Positions 1 through 8,763 of a DNA stretch of 64,000 bases are shown piece by piece. Position numbers and translations under genes: made by a program. This DNA is from Christiangramia sediminis (GTDB lineage Bacteria; Bacteroidota; Bacteroidia; Flavobacteriales; Flavobacteriaceae). The first letter of the stretch is position 1. Each line of letters opens with the position of its first letter. The stretch covers positions 868,001 to 932,000 of the forward strand of contig NZ_JAJBZG010000001.1 in assembly GCF_020552705.1 (NCBI RefSeq), given 5' to 3'. Below the pieces are notes generated by a model. It was given only the letters and a program-made list of their open reading frames with translations. It did not search any database and had not been told where the DNA came from.

Positions 1-2
1 GT

Positions 3-821
3 AAACTAGATATGGAATTCCATTATACCACAAGGTTTATGGATAATTTCTATAAAAACAGCCGACTTCCCAATTTAAGTTTATCAGACATAGGATTTAA
101 AAAGTCCTCCCTAAAAGTTCCTGATTATAAAGTTACCCCCGGGTTGATAAAGGACTATAAAGAAAAAAGGGATTATCCGGCGGTGCAAGGAACATCCCGC
201 CTTGGACCACATCTAAGATTCGGAACGGTGAGTGTGCGGCAGATGATTCGCGATGCAGATAAAGAAAGAAATAAGACATTTCTGGATGAGCTGGTATGGC
301 GGGAATTTTTCATGCAGATACTTTATCATTTTCCAGATACGGTTACAGAGGCATTCAAGAAAAAATATGACCGAATAAACTGGAGAAACAATAATGAAGA
401 ATTTGAATTATGGAAAAGTGGTGAAACCGGTTATCCACTTGTAGATGCTGGAATGCGGCAATTAAATGAATCCGGTTTTATGCATAATAGAATTAGAATG
501 CTGGTGGGTTCATTTCTATGCAAGCATTTATTGATTGACTGGCGTTGGGGAGAAGCTTATTTTGCTGAAAAATTACTGGATTATGAAATGTCTTCCAACG
601 TTGGAAACTGGCAATGGGTTGCCGGAAGCGGGGTGGATGCAGCTCCTTATTTCAGAATTTTTAACCCTACTACTCAAATTGAAAAATTTGACAAAGATGA
701 AAAATATATAAAAGAATGGGTGCCGGAATATGGAACTGAAAATTATCCTGAAAAAATGGTAGATCATAAAGAAGCCCGGGAACGGGCACTCCAAACCTAT
801 AAGGAAGCTGTTAGCAATTAA
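3..821 (+). CDS. Deoxyribodipyrimidine photolyase / cryptochrome family protein, C-terminal part (5' end outside window)
   Basis: The reading frame is open to the window edge, so this is the FAD-binding C-terminal part (about 272 residues) of a protein whose family is usually 430-480 residues. The family repairs UV pyrimidine dimers with light or acts as a blue-light sensor. Visible family motifs are TSRLGPHLRFG, ELVWREFFMQ, the HNRIRM segment, and SSNVGNWQWVAGSGVDAAPY, followed by RIFNPTTQ. The Asn four residues before the first Trp of WQW, near the flavin N5 in class I photolyases, is present. The first ATG inside the window (position 12) is internal, not the start. It converges with kdsB with 4 bases between. 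Repair enzyme versus photoreceptor cannot be decided from this part. Confidence 0.9.
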   Translation, partial: KLDMEFHYTTRFMDNFYKNSRLPNLSLSDIGFKKSSLKVPDYKVTPGLIKDYKEKRDYPAVQGTSRLGPHLRFGTVSVRQMIRDADKERNKTFLDELVWREFFMQILYHFPDTVTEAFKKKYDRINWRNNNEEFELWKSGETGYPLVDAGMRQLNESGFMHNRIRMLVGSFLCKHLLIDWRWGEAYFAEKLLDYEMSSNVGNWQWVAGSGVDAAPYFRIFNPTTQIEKFDKDEKYIKEWVPEYGTENYPEKMVDHKEARERALQTYKEAVSN

Positions 822-825
822 ATAA

Positions 826-1587
826 TTAAGATTTTATAGAGGAGTTAAATAGCTTTCTCGCTTTTTCAAGGTCCTCAGGTGTATCAATCCCAATACTTTT
901 CACACTGGTCTCCACCATTTTAATCTTTTTACCATATTCCAGATATCTGATACACTCTATTTTTTCGGCCGCCTCCAATGGCAACATTGGTAATCTATAA
1001 AAATCCATCAAAGCTGATTTTCTAAAAGCGTATATGCCGACATGCTTAAAATAGGTGACATTGGCCGAAGTATCCCGGGGATATGGAATTGGAAATCTTG
1101 AAAAATAAAGTGCAAAATCATCCTTCCCGGTGATTACCTTTACATTATTGGGATTAGTGATTTCATCACTATCAATTAATTTCGTCTTCAAAGATGCCAG
1201 GTCAATTTCTTCAGCTCCCTCCTGTTCAAATACCTCAAGAAGTTTAGCCAAACTATTTTTGTCTATAAAAGGTTCATCTCCCTGGACGTTCACTACAATA
1301 TCCACATCCATATTCTCCACAGCTTCCGCAATACGGTCACTTCCGCATTCATGCTCCTTAACACTCTTGATTACCTGTCCGCCTTCATTTACGATCTCAT
1401 CGAAGATCTTTCCGCTATCGGTAACTACATAGACTTCATCAAAAAGATCAGTATTAACGGCAGCCTCATAGGTTCGGGTTATTACAGTCTTCCCATTTAA
1501 GTCCTCCATTAATTTCCCCGGAAACCTGGAGGCTTCGAAACGTGCGGGTATCATGGCAATAATTCGATTTTTGGAAGTCTGTTTCAT
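826..1587 (-). CDS. kdsB: 3-deoxy-manno-octulosonate cytidylyltransferase (CMP-KDO synthetase)
   Basis: Activates KDO with CTP to CMP-KDO, the donor for the inner core of lipopolysaccharide; a cytosolic enzyme. The 253-residue length is typical. The N-terminal nucleotide-binding signature [15 protein letters not shown] is at residues 13-27. [10 protein letters not shown] (about 100-109) is the characteristic QGDEP motif, and KHVGIYAFR and [12 protein letters not shown] near the end are family-specific. The start is an ATG, preceded by 25 non-coding bases after the helicase gene on the same strand, so the two may be co-transcribed. Nothing unusual is seen. Confidence 0.96.
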   Translation of the reverse strand: MKQTSKNRIIAMIPARFEASRFPGKLMEDLNGKTVITRTYEAAVNTDLFDEVYVVTDSGKIFDEIVNEGGQVIKSVKEHECGSDRIAEAVENMDVDIVVNVQGDEPFIDKNSLAKLLEVFEQEGAEEIDLASLKTKLIDSDEITNPNNVKVITGKDDFALYFSRFPIPYPRDTSANVTYFKHVGIYAFRKSALMDFYRLPMLPLEAAEKIECIRYLEYGKKIKMVETSVKSIGIDTPEDLEKARKLFNSSIKS

Positions 1588-1612
1588 GTATAATTTTCAG
1601 TAAAAATAGTAA

Positions 1613-3049
1613 TTAGTTAGCTGTGAAAAAATCATCGCCAAAACCTATTAAATATAATTTATCCTGTGCTCGGGTCATGGCAGTATAAAGCCATCTTAGA
1701 TATTCCTTCCCTACCCCATTAGGTAGATAAGGTTGCTCTATAAATACATTCTTCCATTGCCCGCCCTGTGATTTATGGCAGGTAATAGCATAGGAGAATT
1801 TAATCTGAAGTGCATTGAAATATTTATTGTTCTTAATATTCATAAACTGTTTGTACTTAGAGCGCTCATTGGCATAATCCTTTTTCACCTCTTCATACAG
1901 CTTATTTGATTCCTCATAAGTTAATGACGGAGTATTACTGGTTAGCGTGTCCAGCATGATCACTGTTTCAAAAGGGCGCATCTTGGGATAGTCTACCATT
2001 TGGACCTGTACTTCTGCAAATCTGAATCCGTATAATTCCTTAAATCCGAAGATCTCCAGAACCTTGACAATATCCCCATTGGCAATGAATCCGGCTTCGC
2101 TGGTTGGTTTCACCCAGAAATAATTATTCTTTACCACCATTAAATAGTCACCCGCTGAAAGTTCTTCTTCCTGAAACAGGATCCTGGACCTTATTTGCTG
2201 ATTGTACATATTCGCCCTTTTATTTGAACGGACGATGATACTTGTATCTTCATATCCATTGACCCCATAAGAATCCTGTATCGCATCCATGATCTCGTAG
2301 CCATCTACCAGCCTAACCACATCTGCATTCTGAGTAAGTTCAAATTTGAAACTTTCGTAGAATCCTTCCTGTAAACTTTCTCTTATAAGTGTAGCGTTAT
2401 GAAGAATATCACTTCCTTCGCTTTGTCTTACCACTTCGTCAAGTTCTATAAACGAAACTTCCTTATTATAATTCATTCTTAGTTTATTCTCTTCCAGAGC
2501 AGGACTTAGCTCCATTTTCACGGGAGGAAGCTGAGCAGTATCACCAATAAGAATCAACTGACAGTTATGACCCTGATAAACATATTGAATAAGATCATCT
2601 AGAAGGGAGCCATTCTCAAATAATTTTGAATTCCCTCCGTCATCAGAGATCATGGAAGCCTCATCAACAATGAATAAAGTATTTTTATGTTTATTGGGTT
2701 GAAGTGTAAATTGAATTCCTCCCCCACTCGACTTCTTAGGGAAATAGATCTTTTTATGGATCGTAAAGGCTTCCTTATTAGAATAATTAGAGATCACCTT
2801 GGCTGCACGACCGGTGGGCGCCAGTAGAACACCAGACTTTCTTATCTTCCAAAGGTTCTTTACCAGCGTGCTAATAATGGTCGTTTTTCCTGTTCCGGCG
2901 AATCCTCGCAGTAGAAAAAGTCGGTCCTTACCTCCATTAACCACGAACTCAGATAACATCTGCAAGGCTATATCCTGCTTATGCGTGGCGGTAAAGCCAA
3001 GATCTTCAACAAGTAACTTAAAAAAGGAATCCGGAGTGGTTTTTTCCAT
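1613..3049 (-). CDS. RecD-like ATP-dependent DNA helicase (UvrD/AAA_30 superfamily 1)
   Basis: A superfamily 1 helicase of about 478 residues. Walker A is RGFAGTGKTTI, Walker B is VDEASMI, followed by LIGDTAQLPPV (motif III), a VVRQ motif (IV), and the C-terminal UvrD_C_2 signature CHKSQGGQW with YTAMTRAQDKLYL (motifs V-VI). This matches stand-alone RecD-like/exonuclease-V-alpha-type helicases common in Bacteroidota; RecB and RecC partners are not in the window. The frame also allows a TTG at 3070, but the ATG at 3049 (MEKTTPDSFF) is the better start. Exact DNA substrate is unknown. It reads toward kdsB with a 25-base gap. Confidence 0.88.
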   Translation of the reverse strand: MEKTTPDSFFKLLVEDLGFTATHKQDIALQMLSEFVVNGGKDRLFLLRGFAGTGKTTIISTLVKNLWKIRKSGVLLAPTGRAAKVISNYSNKEAFTIHKKIYFPKKSSGGGIQFTLQPNKHKNTLFIVDEASMISDDGGNSKLFENGSLLDDLIQYVYQGHNCQLILIGDTAQLPPVKMELSPALEENKLRMNYNKEVSFIELDEVVRQSEGSDILHNATLIRESLQEGFYESFKFELTQNADVVRLVDGYEIMDAIQDSYGVNGYEDTSIIVRSNKRANMYNQQIRSRILFQEEELSAGDYLMVVKNNYFWVKPTSEAGFIANGDIVKVLEIFGFKELYGFRFAEVQVQMVDYPKMRPFETVIMLDTLTSNTPSLTYEESNKLYEEVKKDYANERSKYKQFMNIKNNKYFNALQIKFSYAITCHKSQGGQWKNVFIEQPYLPNGVGKEYLRWLYTAMTRAQDKLYLIGFGDDFFTAN

Positions 3050-3121
3050 AGAAAGTGCATAAAATCTCAAAGATAAGAATGGATTTTTATGGCAGAAACT
3101 TTTACGAATAAAAAAAAGTTG

Positions 3122-3129
3122 TAGATTTG
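3122..3129 (+). promoter_or_regulatory. Candidate Bacteroidota -7 box
   Basis: TAGATTTG fits the Bacteroidetes -7 consensus TAnnTTTG. It lies about 45 bases before the ATG at 3174, in the intergenic gap between divergent genes. A clear -33 TTTG was not found at the ideal distance, so the assignment is tentative. Confidence 0.4.
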
Positions 3130-3173
3130 CGTGTAACCAATAACCTTCAAATTAAAACATAAACTATTAAAGC

Positions 3174-3833
3174 ATGAGATTTGTAATACAAATACTTCTT
3201 TGGTTGGTAATTATCTTCCTGGCATATCTTACTTTCAACGCGGTTTACGAACCTATTCAATTCAACAAAATCAAGGAAAAAAGATATACAAAGGTTATTA
3301 AAAACCTTAAAGATATAAGAAGCGCAGAACTGGCGCATCAAGAAGTAACCGGAAAGTTCTCGGGTAACTGGGACAGCCTGGTAAAATTCATTGATACTGC
3401 TGAATTTGCTATTACTCAACGTCGTGACACAACTCTTCTGGATGAAGAATATAAAAAGACCTACGGAGTAGATCAATATATCGAAAAAGTAATTGTAGAT
3501 ACTCTTGGATTCGTACCTGTTAAAGATTCATTGTTTAAAGGAAACGAGGAAAGATATCGTACTATGATGAATGTGCCTATAGATGGTGTAGATGAGAAGT
3601 TTGAACTAAGAGCAGGTACCATCAGTAAAGGAGATAATAAAATTCCGGTTTTTGAGGCCAGAGTTGCAAAAGCAGTAGTACTTTCAGATCAGGATAGAAC
3701 TTTGGTTCTTCAGGAAAACGAAGTACAATCTGTAGATGATGTAAACGGGCGTTATATTAGTGTTGGTTCCATGACCGAAGTAAGTACCAGTGGTAATGGA
3801 TTTGACAGATATGGAGGAGATACCGACAATTAG
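3174..3833 (+). CDS. Conserved hypothetical protein with one N-terminal membrane anchor
   Basis: A 219-residue protein with no recognised enzyme motif. Residues 4-22 are a strongly hydrophobic helix (VIQILLWLVIIFLAYLTF), followed by a charged segment, so it is probably an inner-membrane protein with a soluble domain outside the membrane. The segment NLKDIRSAELAHQEVTGKF after the helix loosely resembles the start of pilin-like or pseudopilin domains, but no prepilin peptidase site is visible. A Ser/Gly-rich tail overlaps the next gene (DUF3822) by about 20 bases, suggesting co-transcription with it and rsmD. Function unknown. Confidence 0.8.
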   Translation: MRFVIQILLWLVIIFLAYLTFNAVYEPIQFNKIKEKRYTKVIKNLKDIRSAELAHQEVTGKFSGNWDSLVKFIDTAEFAITQRRDTTLLDEEYKKTYGVDQYIEKVIVDTLGFVPVKDSLFKGNEERYRTMMNVPIDGVDEKFELRAGTISKGDNKIPVFEARVAKAVVLSDQDRTLVLQENEVQSVDDVNGRYISVGSMTEVSTSGNGFDRYGGDTDN

Positions 3834-4632
3834 AAAACATACAAATAATAAGAAACTGTCCATTCAGGTTAGCTTGAATGGACTTTCTTTTTGTATTCTG
3901 GATACACAGGAAAATAGGATTAGTTATTTCAAAAAGATTAATTTTGAAAAGCAACTGGATCCTATTAAAGTTCTGTCGAATATTGAACTGACTTATGAGA
4001 ACGAAAAAGAACTGAATGAGCCGGTTGATGAAGTCGTTCTTATATTTACAAACAGTCTTTTCACCCTGGTTCCTGAAGAACTTTTTGATGAAGACCATGC
4101 GGCAGGTTACCTTAAGTTCAACACCAAAATTCTTAAAACCGATTTTATAGCTTTTGATAAGATCAATAACGAATTGGTGAATGTGTATATTCCATATGCT
4201 AATATCACCAATTATTTTTTTGATAAATATGGGGAGTTTGAATATCGTCACAGCATGAGTGTGCTTATTGAGTCTTTACTTAAACTTCCCGGGGAAGCAA
4301 AACCCAAAGTTTACTTACATTCCCATTTAAATTCTTATGAACTGGTAATAATTGAGAATAAAAGGTTGCTTTTTGCCAATAGTTTTGAATTTGATACCAG
4401 GGAAGATTTTCTTTATTATCTATTATTTACCGCTGAACAACTCAATCTGGATGCAGATGAGTTTGAACTAATCCTGATTGGTGATATTTCAAAAGATTCT
4501 GAGGAATATAAAATGGCCTGGGAATATATCCGAAATATTTCTTTTATGGGACCTTTTCATTCTTTCCAGTTTGATACAGAAAACAGCCCAACAGAAGAAC
4601 GCTCAGAATATCTTTTAATCAAATCATTATAA
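3811..4632 (+). CDS. DUF3822 family protein
   Basis: About 273 residues, matching the Bacteroidota family DUF3822, which is frequently found directly before rsmD as it is here. The family is thought to have an actin/ASKHA-like fold, but its role is not established. The opening LSIQVSLNGLSFCILD and the late segment ADEFELILIGDI are visible family-like features. Possible starts are GTG 3790, ATG 3796 and ATG 3811. The last is chosen because it gives a short leader before the conserved core and the least overlap with the upstream gene. The stop codon shares one base with the ATG of rsmD (TAATG), a sign of translational coupling. Confidence 0.82.
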   Translation: MEEIPTIRKHTNNKKLSIQVSLNGLSFCILDTQENRISYFKKINFEKQLDPIKVLSNIELTYENEKELNEPVDEVVLIFTNSLFTLVPEELFDEDHAAGYLKFNTKILKTDFIAFDKINNELVNVYIPYANITNYFFDKYGEFEYRHSMSVLIESLLKLPGEAKPKVYLHSHLNSYELVIIENKRLLFANSFEFDTREDFLYYLLFTAEQLNLDADEFELILIGDISKDSEEYKMAWEYIRNISFMGPFHSFQFDTENSPTEERSEYLLIKSL

Positions 4633-5165
4633 TGCGCATTATCTCAGGAACCCATAAAGGGAGAAGAATTACCGCACCATCAAAGTTACCGGTACGCCCT
4701 ACTACCGATGTAGCCAAGGAAGCCTTATTCAATATCCTGAATAATTATTACCATATTTCAGAACTTAGCATTCTTGATCTGTTCTCGGGGACAGGGAATA
4801 TAGCTTACGAATTTGCAGCAAGAGGAGCTGAAAATATAACTTCGGTAGATGCTAATTACGATTGTGTAAAGTTCATTAAGAAAACCTCTGAAGAACTTGG
4901 ATTTCCAATAACGACCATAAAGAGCGATGTATTTAAATATCTGGAGAAAGCTTCAATAAAGGCAGATATCATTTTTGTTGATCCACCTTATAATTTTGAA
5001 GATGAAAAATTTGCCAGAATAGCCGGGCTGGTTTTTCAGCATGAGATGTTAAATGAAGATGGCCTGTTAATAATTGAACATTCTAAACATACCGATCTTT
5101 CAACTCTTGAAAATTTCAGGGAAAGCCGGAAATATGGCAGCTCTGTTTTTAGTTTCTTCGAATAA
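4632..5165 (+). CDS. rsmD: 16S rRNA (guanine(966)-N(2))-methyltransferase RsmD family
   Basis: A SAM-dependent methyltransferase that modifies G966 of 16S rRNA in the small ribosomal subunit. It has 177 residues, near the usual 180-200. Family features are MRIISGTHKGRRI at the N-terminus, PTTDVAKEALFNIL, the SAM-binding LDLFSGTGNIAYEFAARGA, and the catalytic VDPPYNF motif (the D/NPPY motif of N-methyltransferases). It is coupled to DUF3822 by a one-base overlap. The C-terminus is compact and nothing seems missing. Confidence 0.92.
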   Translation: MRIISGTHKGRRITAPSKLPVRPTTDVAKEALFNILNNYYHISELSILDLFSGTGNIAYEFAARGAENITSVDANYDCVKFIKKTSEELGFPITTIKSDVFKYLEKASIKADIIFVDPPYNFEDEKFARIAGLVFQHEMLNEDGLLIIEHSKHTDLSTLENFRESRKYGSSVFSFFE

Positions 5166-5181
5166 TTGTTTATCTTCAATT

Positions 5182-5553
5182 ATGACCAATCTCACAAAGA
5201 AACTCGAGGTGAGTTTCACCACGCTCGAATTTTTTGAATCTGTAGTTATATCAACCGTTAAAGAAGATATTCTTTTCGATGAGAATCACGTAGAAGAATT
5301 AAGGTCCATTTGTAAAAATCATTTCGGAGATAAGAAATTCATATATATTGCAAATAGAGTATATAACTATAATGTAAATCCCGTGATTTATATAAACCTT
5401 ATTCAAAGCAATGCATTACAAGGTATTGCAGTAATAAGCGAGGATTTAGAAAAGCTTAAAACTGCAAATTTTGAAAAGCAGTTCTCGCCGGTTCCATTTG
5501 AGCTATTTCAAAATAAAAAGGAAGCTCTCGTTTGGGCATATGGTTTCGTTTAG
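5182..5553 (+). CDS. Small STAS-like hypothetical protein
   Basis: A protein of about 123 residues starting at ATG 5182 (MTNLTKKLEVSF); an upstream in-frame ATG at 5074 lies inside rsmD and is rejected. The pattern of strands and helices, the central YIANRVYNYNVNP and the ending EEAL-like KKEALVWAYGF resemble small STAS/SEC14-type stand-alone domains found in marine Flavobacteriia. No catalytic residues are recognisable. It sits 16 bases after rsmD and 2 bases before the GH16 gene, so it is likely in the same transcript. Function unknown. Confidence 0.7.
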   Translation: MTNLTKKLEVSFTTLEFFESVVISTVKEDILFDENHVEELRSICKNHFGDKKFIYIANRVYNYNVNPVIYINLIQSNALQGIAVISEDLEKLKTANFEKQFSPVPFELFQNKKEALVWAYGFV

Positions 5554-5555
5554 TA

Positions 5556-6386
5556 ATGAGATTGCACTCCTACTTTCTTACATTCATTTTAATATTTTTT
5601 TCTATTCAATTTTCAAACTCACAAAGCTACAAGCTGATCTGGAACGATGATTTCAACAATGATGGAAAACCTGACTCAGAAAAGTGGAATTTTGAAACAG
5701 GTTTTATCAGAAATCTTGAAGAACAGATCTACACCAACAGGAAAAAGAATGTTCGAATAAATGATGGTAAACTTGAGTTGATCGCCAGGAAAGAGAATTT
5801 CAGAAATAAAAAATTTGATCCTTCAATTCAGAATTATCGCTTTAATACGGAATATTCTGCATATACTTCTGGGAGCATACATACCAAAGATAAATTTGAA
5901 TTTAGGTATGGACGTGTGGAAGTTCGGGCTAAACTTCCCAAGGGAAATGGAGTCTGGCCTGCGATCTGGATGCTAGGAGCAAATTTCTACGAAATTGAAT
6001 ATCCTAATGCCGGAGAGATCGATATCATGGAGTATGTTGGGAAAGAAACCGGAAAGATTCATGCTACTGTCCATTTTCCGTGGGATGATGCTCAAGGAAT
6101 AAAGTCGGATGGGGGAAGCGAGCTAATCAGTGATCCTTCTGAGAAATTTCATGTTTATTCGATGAACTGGACTTCAGAGAAAATTGAATTCCTTATAGAT
6201 AACTCTCTATTTCATACTTTCAATATTGATGAAGCAGGAGACAAAAATAATCCTTTTAGAAAGCCTTTTTATTTGATTTTGAATCTAGCACTTGGAGGGA
6301 ATTGGGCCGGAGAAGTAGACCCGGAGATCTTTCCGCAGAAATTCATTGTAGATTACGTTAGGGTCTATAAAGAAATAGAAGAATAA
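5556..6386 (+). CDS. Secreted glycoside hydrolase family 16 (beta-glucanase / laminarinase-like)
   Basis: A 276-residue exported enzyme. The ATG at 5556 is chosen because it gives a clean signal peptide (residues 1-22, ending near SNSQS); the longer frame from 5532 would place extra residues before it. The GH16 catalytic signature E-I-D-I-M-E lies at residues 154-159, with the nucleophile and acid/base glutamates intact, after WPAIWMLG. ILNLALGGNWAG and the closing VDYVRVYK are typical of endo-1,3-beta-glucanases acting on laminarin-like glucans. There is no lipobox and no T9SS C-terminal domain, so it may be periplasmic. Substrate is inferred from the family. Confidence 0.9.
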   Translation: MRLHSYFLTFILIFFSIQFSNSQSYKLIWNDDFNNDGKPDSEKWNFETGFIRNLEEQIYTNRKKNVRINDGKLELIARKENFRNKKFDPSIQNYRFNTEYSAYTSGSIHTKDKFEFRYGRVEVRAKLPKGNGVWPAIWMLGANFYEIEYPNAGEIDIMEYVGKETGKIHATVHFPWDDAQGIKSDGGSELISDPSEKFHVYSMNWTSEKIEFLIDNSLFHTFNIDEAGDKNNPFRKPFYLILNLALGGNWAGEVDPEIFPQKFIVDYVRVYKEIEE

Positions 6387-6387
6387 A

Positions 6388-6694
6388 AAGCAGGCCTGTA
6401 AGCCGGATTCTGTCATCCGATAATTGATCGGATTCCTTATCATTTATCTGAAATTAGCGTTGCCACTAATTTTTAGCTGCCTACCCTCCGGCAACGAACG
6501 AGCAATCCTTAGATGCCGGTTTACATGGCATTGCACCGCATAGAGTTTACCTGGTTTCACTACAGCTTAACCTGTACATTCTTTCTGTTGCACTTGTCCT
6601 GATCTCACGACCGGTGGGCGTTACCCACTATGCTGCCCTGTGGTGTCCGGACTTTCCTCCCTGAAAAATGTCAGAGCGATAAGGCGGCCTGCTT
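6388..6694 (-). ncRNA. rnpB: RNase P RNA component
   Basis: A class A RNase P RNA of about 307 nt, read on the minus strand. The 5' half holds the universal P4 segment GAGGAAAGTCCGGAC (plus-strand complement about 6646-6661), followed by CCACAGGGCAGC and the CGCCCACCGG region. The 3' half holds ACAGAATCCGGCTTACAGG (complement about 6394-6413). The ends AGCAGGCC and GGCCTGCT pair to close the molecule. The RNA is the catalytic subunit that matures tRNA 5' ends. Its 3' end lies one to two bases from the stop codon of the convergent GH16 gene. Confidence 0.96.
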
Positions 6695-6783
6695 AGCGCA
6701 AATGTAAGTTAATTTATGTTGATTTCTTCCCGTATTTGTTCATAAATAAGCCTCTCTACCCCTTAGTTTAGACTTGTGATTTT

Positions 6784-6791
6784 TATATTTG
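6784..6791 (+). promoter_or_regulatory. Candidate -7 promoter box for dnaX
   Basis: TATATTTG matches TAnnTTTG exactly, 17 bases before the dnaX ATG at 6809, which implies a very short leader. A loose TTAG/TTTA lies about 20 bases upstream where a -33 TTTG would be expected. Confidence 0.45.
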
Positions 6792-6808
6792 TAATTCAAT
6801 TCTTTTTG

Positions 6809-8761
6809 ATGGAGCATTTTGTAGTATCGGCAAGAAAATACAGGCCGCAAACCTTTAAAGACGTAGTTGGCCAGCAGGCGATCACAAATACCCTGGCTAA
6901 TGCCATTCATAACAATCACCTGGCTCAGGCTTTGTTATTTACGGGGCCTCGTGGTGTTGGTAAAACTACCTGCGCGCGTATTCTTGCTAAAATGATCAAT
7001 CAGAAGGAAACTCAGGATCCTGATGAAGATTTTGCTTTTAATATTTTTGAACTTGATGCCGCTTCCAACAACTCTGTAGACGATATTCGTAACCTTATAG
7101 ACCAGGTTAGAATTCCTCCACAGGTTGGAAATTATAAGGTGTATATTATAGATGAGGTTCACATGCTCTCTGCCTCAGCTTTCAACGCATTTTTAAAAAC
7201 CCTGGAAGAGCCGCCTAAGCATGCTATTTTTATCCTTGCTACTACTGAAAAGCATAAGATAATCCCTACGATTCTTTCCCGTTGTCAGATCTTCGATTTT
7301 AAAAGGATTACGGTAACCGATGCTAAAAATTACCTTGGATATATCGCTGAACAAGAAGGTGTGAATGCTGAAGATGATGCGCTGCATATAATTGCTCAAA
7401 AAGCAGATGGCGCGATGCGGGATGCCCTCTCCATCTATGACCGGGTCGTGAGTTTCAGTGGAAATGATCTAACAAGACAGGCGGTTACAGAAAACCTGAA
7501 TGTACTGGATTATGACACCTATATGCAGGTGACAGATCTTATCCTTGAAAATAATATTCCGCAGTTATTGGTAAAATTCAATGATATTCTCTCCAGTGGA
7601 TTTGATGGTCATCATTTTATTGCCGGCCTTGCCTCCCACTTTAGAGATCTCTTGGTTTGCAAAGATCAAAAAACTATAGTGCTTTTGGAAGTTGGTGAAC
7701 AAACCAAGGCCAAATATTTTGAACAATCTCAAAAGACTTCACATCAGTTTTTACTGGAAGCCATAGAGCTTGCGAATTCTTGTGATCTTAAATATAAGAA
7801 CAGTCATAATCAACGGCTTCTCGTGGAATTATGCATAATGCAACTCGCCTCTATCACTTTCGATTCAGAAAAAAAAAAGGCTGAACGTAAAATAGTTCCT
7901 GCTTCTAATTTTGAACAGGAAGCAGTAAGCATTCCTTCCGAAAAGAAAGAACTGCTTAGAGAAAATGAGCACGACAACTCCTCTCCTGTCGAAGAAAATA
8001 ATCTTCCCGAGCAAAAAGTGGCTACTGAATCCTGTGCCAAAGAAGAGGAAGAAAAATATTATTCGGAAAATAGCCCTGCTGAAGAAACTTCTGAAGCAAG
8101 CTTAATTGATGAGACTCAGGAAGAAGAGGCGGTCGAGAAAACCCAGGACTCTTATGAAAATCAGGCTCCAGATCTTTCAACCGAAACGGAAGTAATAAAA
8201 GAAAATTCACTTCAGCCTTCAGAGCCAGAAGAAATTGAGGTCCCTGCAACAGATTCCTCAAAAGAAACAGAGACTACAAAAAAGGATTTTCCGGACATCA
8301 AAAGAGAAAAAGTTTCCGGCTTATCCATCAAAAGTATAGGAAAAAAGAAGGAAATTGCTGAACAGCAAAAGGCGATGATGCCCACTGAAAAAGTGATGGA
8401 TGATGAGTTCACCGAGGAAGACCTGGTGAATGAATGGAAAAATTACACGGAACGACTGAAGAAAAAAGGAGAAAAAATACTTGCTTCCATTTTTGAGTCA
8501 CAGGTTCCAAGCCTCAATAATAAAGAGATCCATCTCACTTTCCCTAATGAGACGATGAAGATTGATCTTGAACGTGAGGAAAACCGCTTGATGACTTATC
8601 TTAAAGCCAGATTGAGAAATACTCACATTAGCCTTACTATTCACGTTGATGAGGCAACCTCGAAAAAATACGCATTTACGCCTCAGGAAAAATACGAAAA
8701 GCTGAAAGAGGCTAATCCCCTACTGGATAAATTACGTGCAACTTTTGATCTAGATGTATAA
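6809..8761 (+). CDS. dnaX: DNA polymerase III subunit gamma/tau
   Basis: Clamp-loader ATPase of the replicative polymerase, about 650 residues. The ATG at 6809 (MEHFVVSARKYRPQTF) matches the family start. Walker A is GPRGVGKTTC, Walker B is DEVHML, then FLKTLEEPPKHAIFILATTE and LSRCQIFDF with the SRC sensor motif. The zinc-binding cysteines normally between Walker A and the LDAASN segment are absent; a short acidic INQKETQDPDEDF replaces them. Residues of about 370-540 form a Glu/Ser-rich low-complexity linker before a C-terminal tau-like domain. It reads into miaE with 2 bases between. Confidence 0.96.
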   Translation: MEHFVVSARKYRPQTFKDVVGQQAITNTLANAIHNNHLAQALLFTGPRGVGKTTCARILAKMINQKETQDPDEDFAFNIFELDAASNNSVDDIRNLIDQVRIPPQVGNYKVYIIDEVHMLSASAFNAFLKTLEEPPKHAIFILATTEKHKIIPTILSRCQIFDFKRITVTDAKNYLGYIAEQEGVNAEDDALHIIAQKADGAMRDALSIYDRVVSFSGNDLTRQAVTENLNVLDYDTYMQVTDLILENNIPQLLVKFNDILSSGFDGHHFIAGLASHFRDLLVCKDQKTIVLLEVGEQTKAKYFEQSQKTSHQFLLEAIELANSCDLKYKNSHNQRLLVELCIMQLASITFDSEKKKAERKIVPASNFEQEAVSIPSEKKELLRENEHDNSSPVEENNLPEQKVATESCAKEEEEKYYSENSPAEETSEASLIDETQEEEAVEKTQDSYENQAPDLSTETEVIKENSLQPSEPEEIEVPATDSSKETETTKKDFPDIKREKVSGLSIKSIGKKKEIAEQQKAMMPTEKVMDDEFTEEDLVNEWKNYTERLKKKGEKILASIFESQVPSLNNKEIHLTFPNETMKIDLEREENRLMTYLKARLRNTHISLTIHVDEATSKKYAFTPQEKYEKLKEANPLLDKLRATFDLDV

Positions 8762-8763
8762 CT

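Noticed and set aside
3757-4251. A 164-codon open frame on the minus strand
   Set aside because: Lies opposite DUF3822, which has family features and conserved overlap with rsmD; the translation is Ile/Phe/Lys-rich noise.
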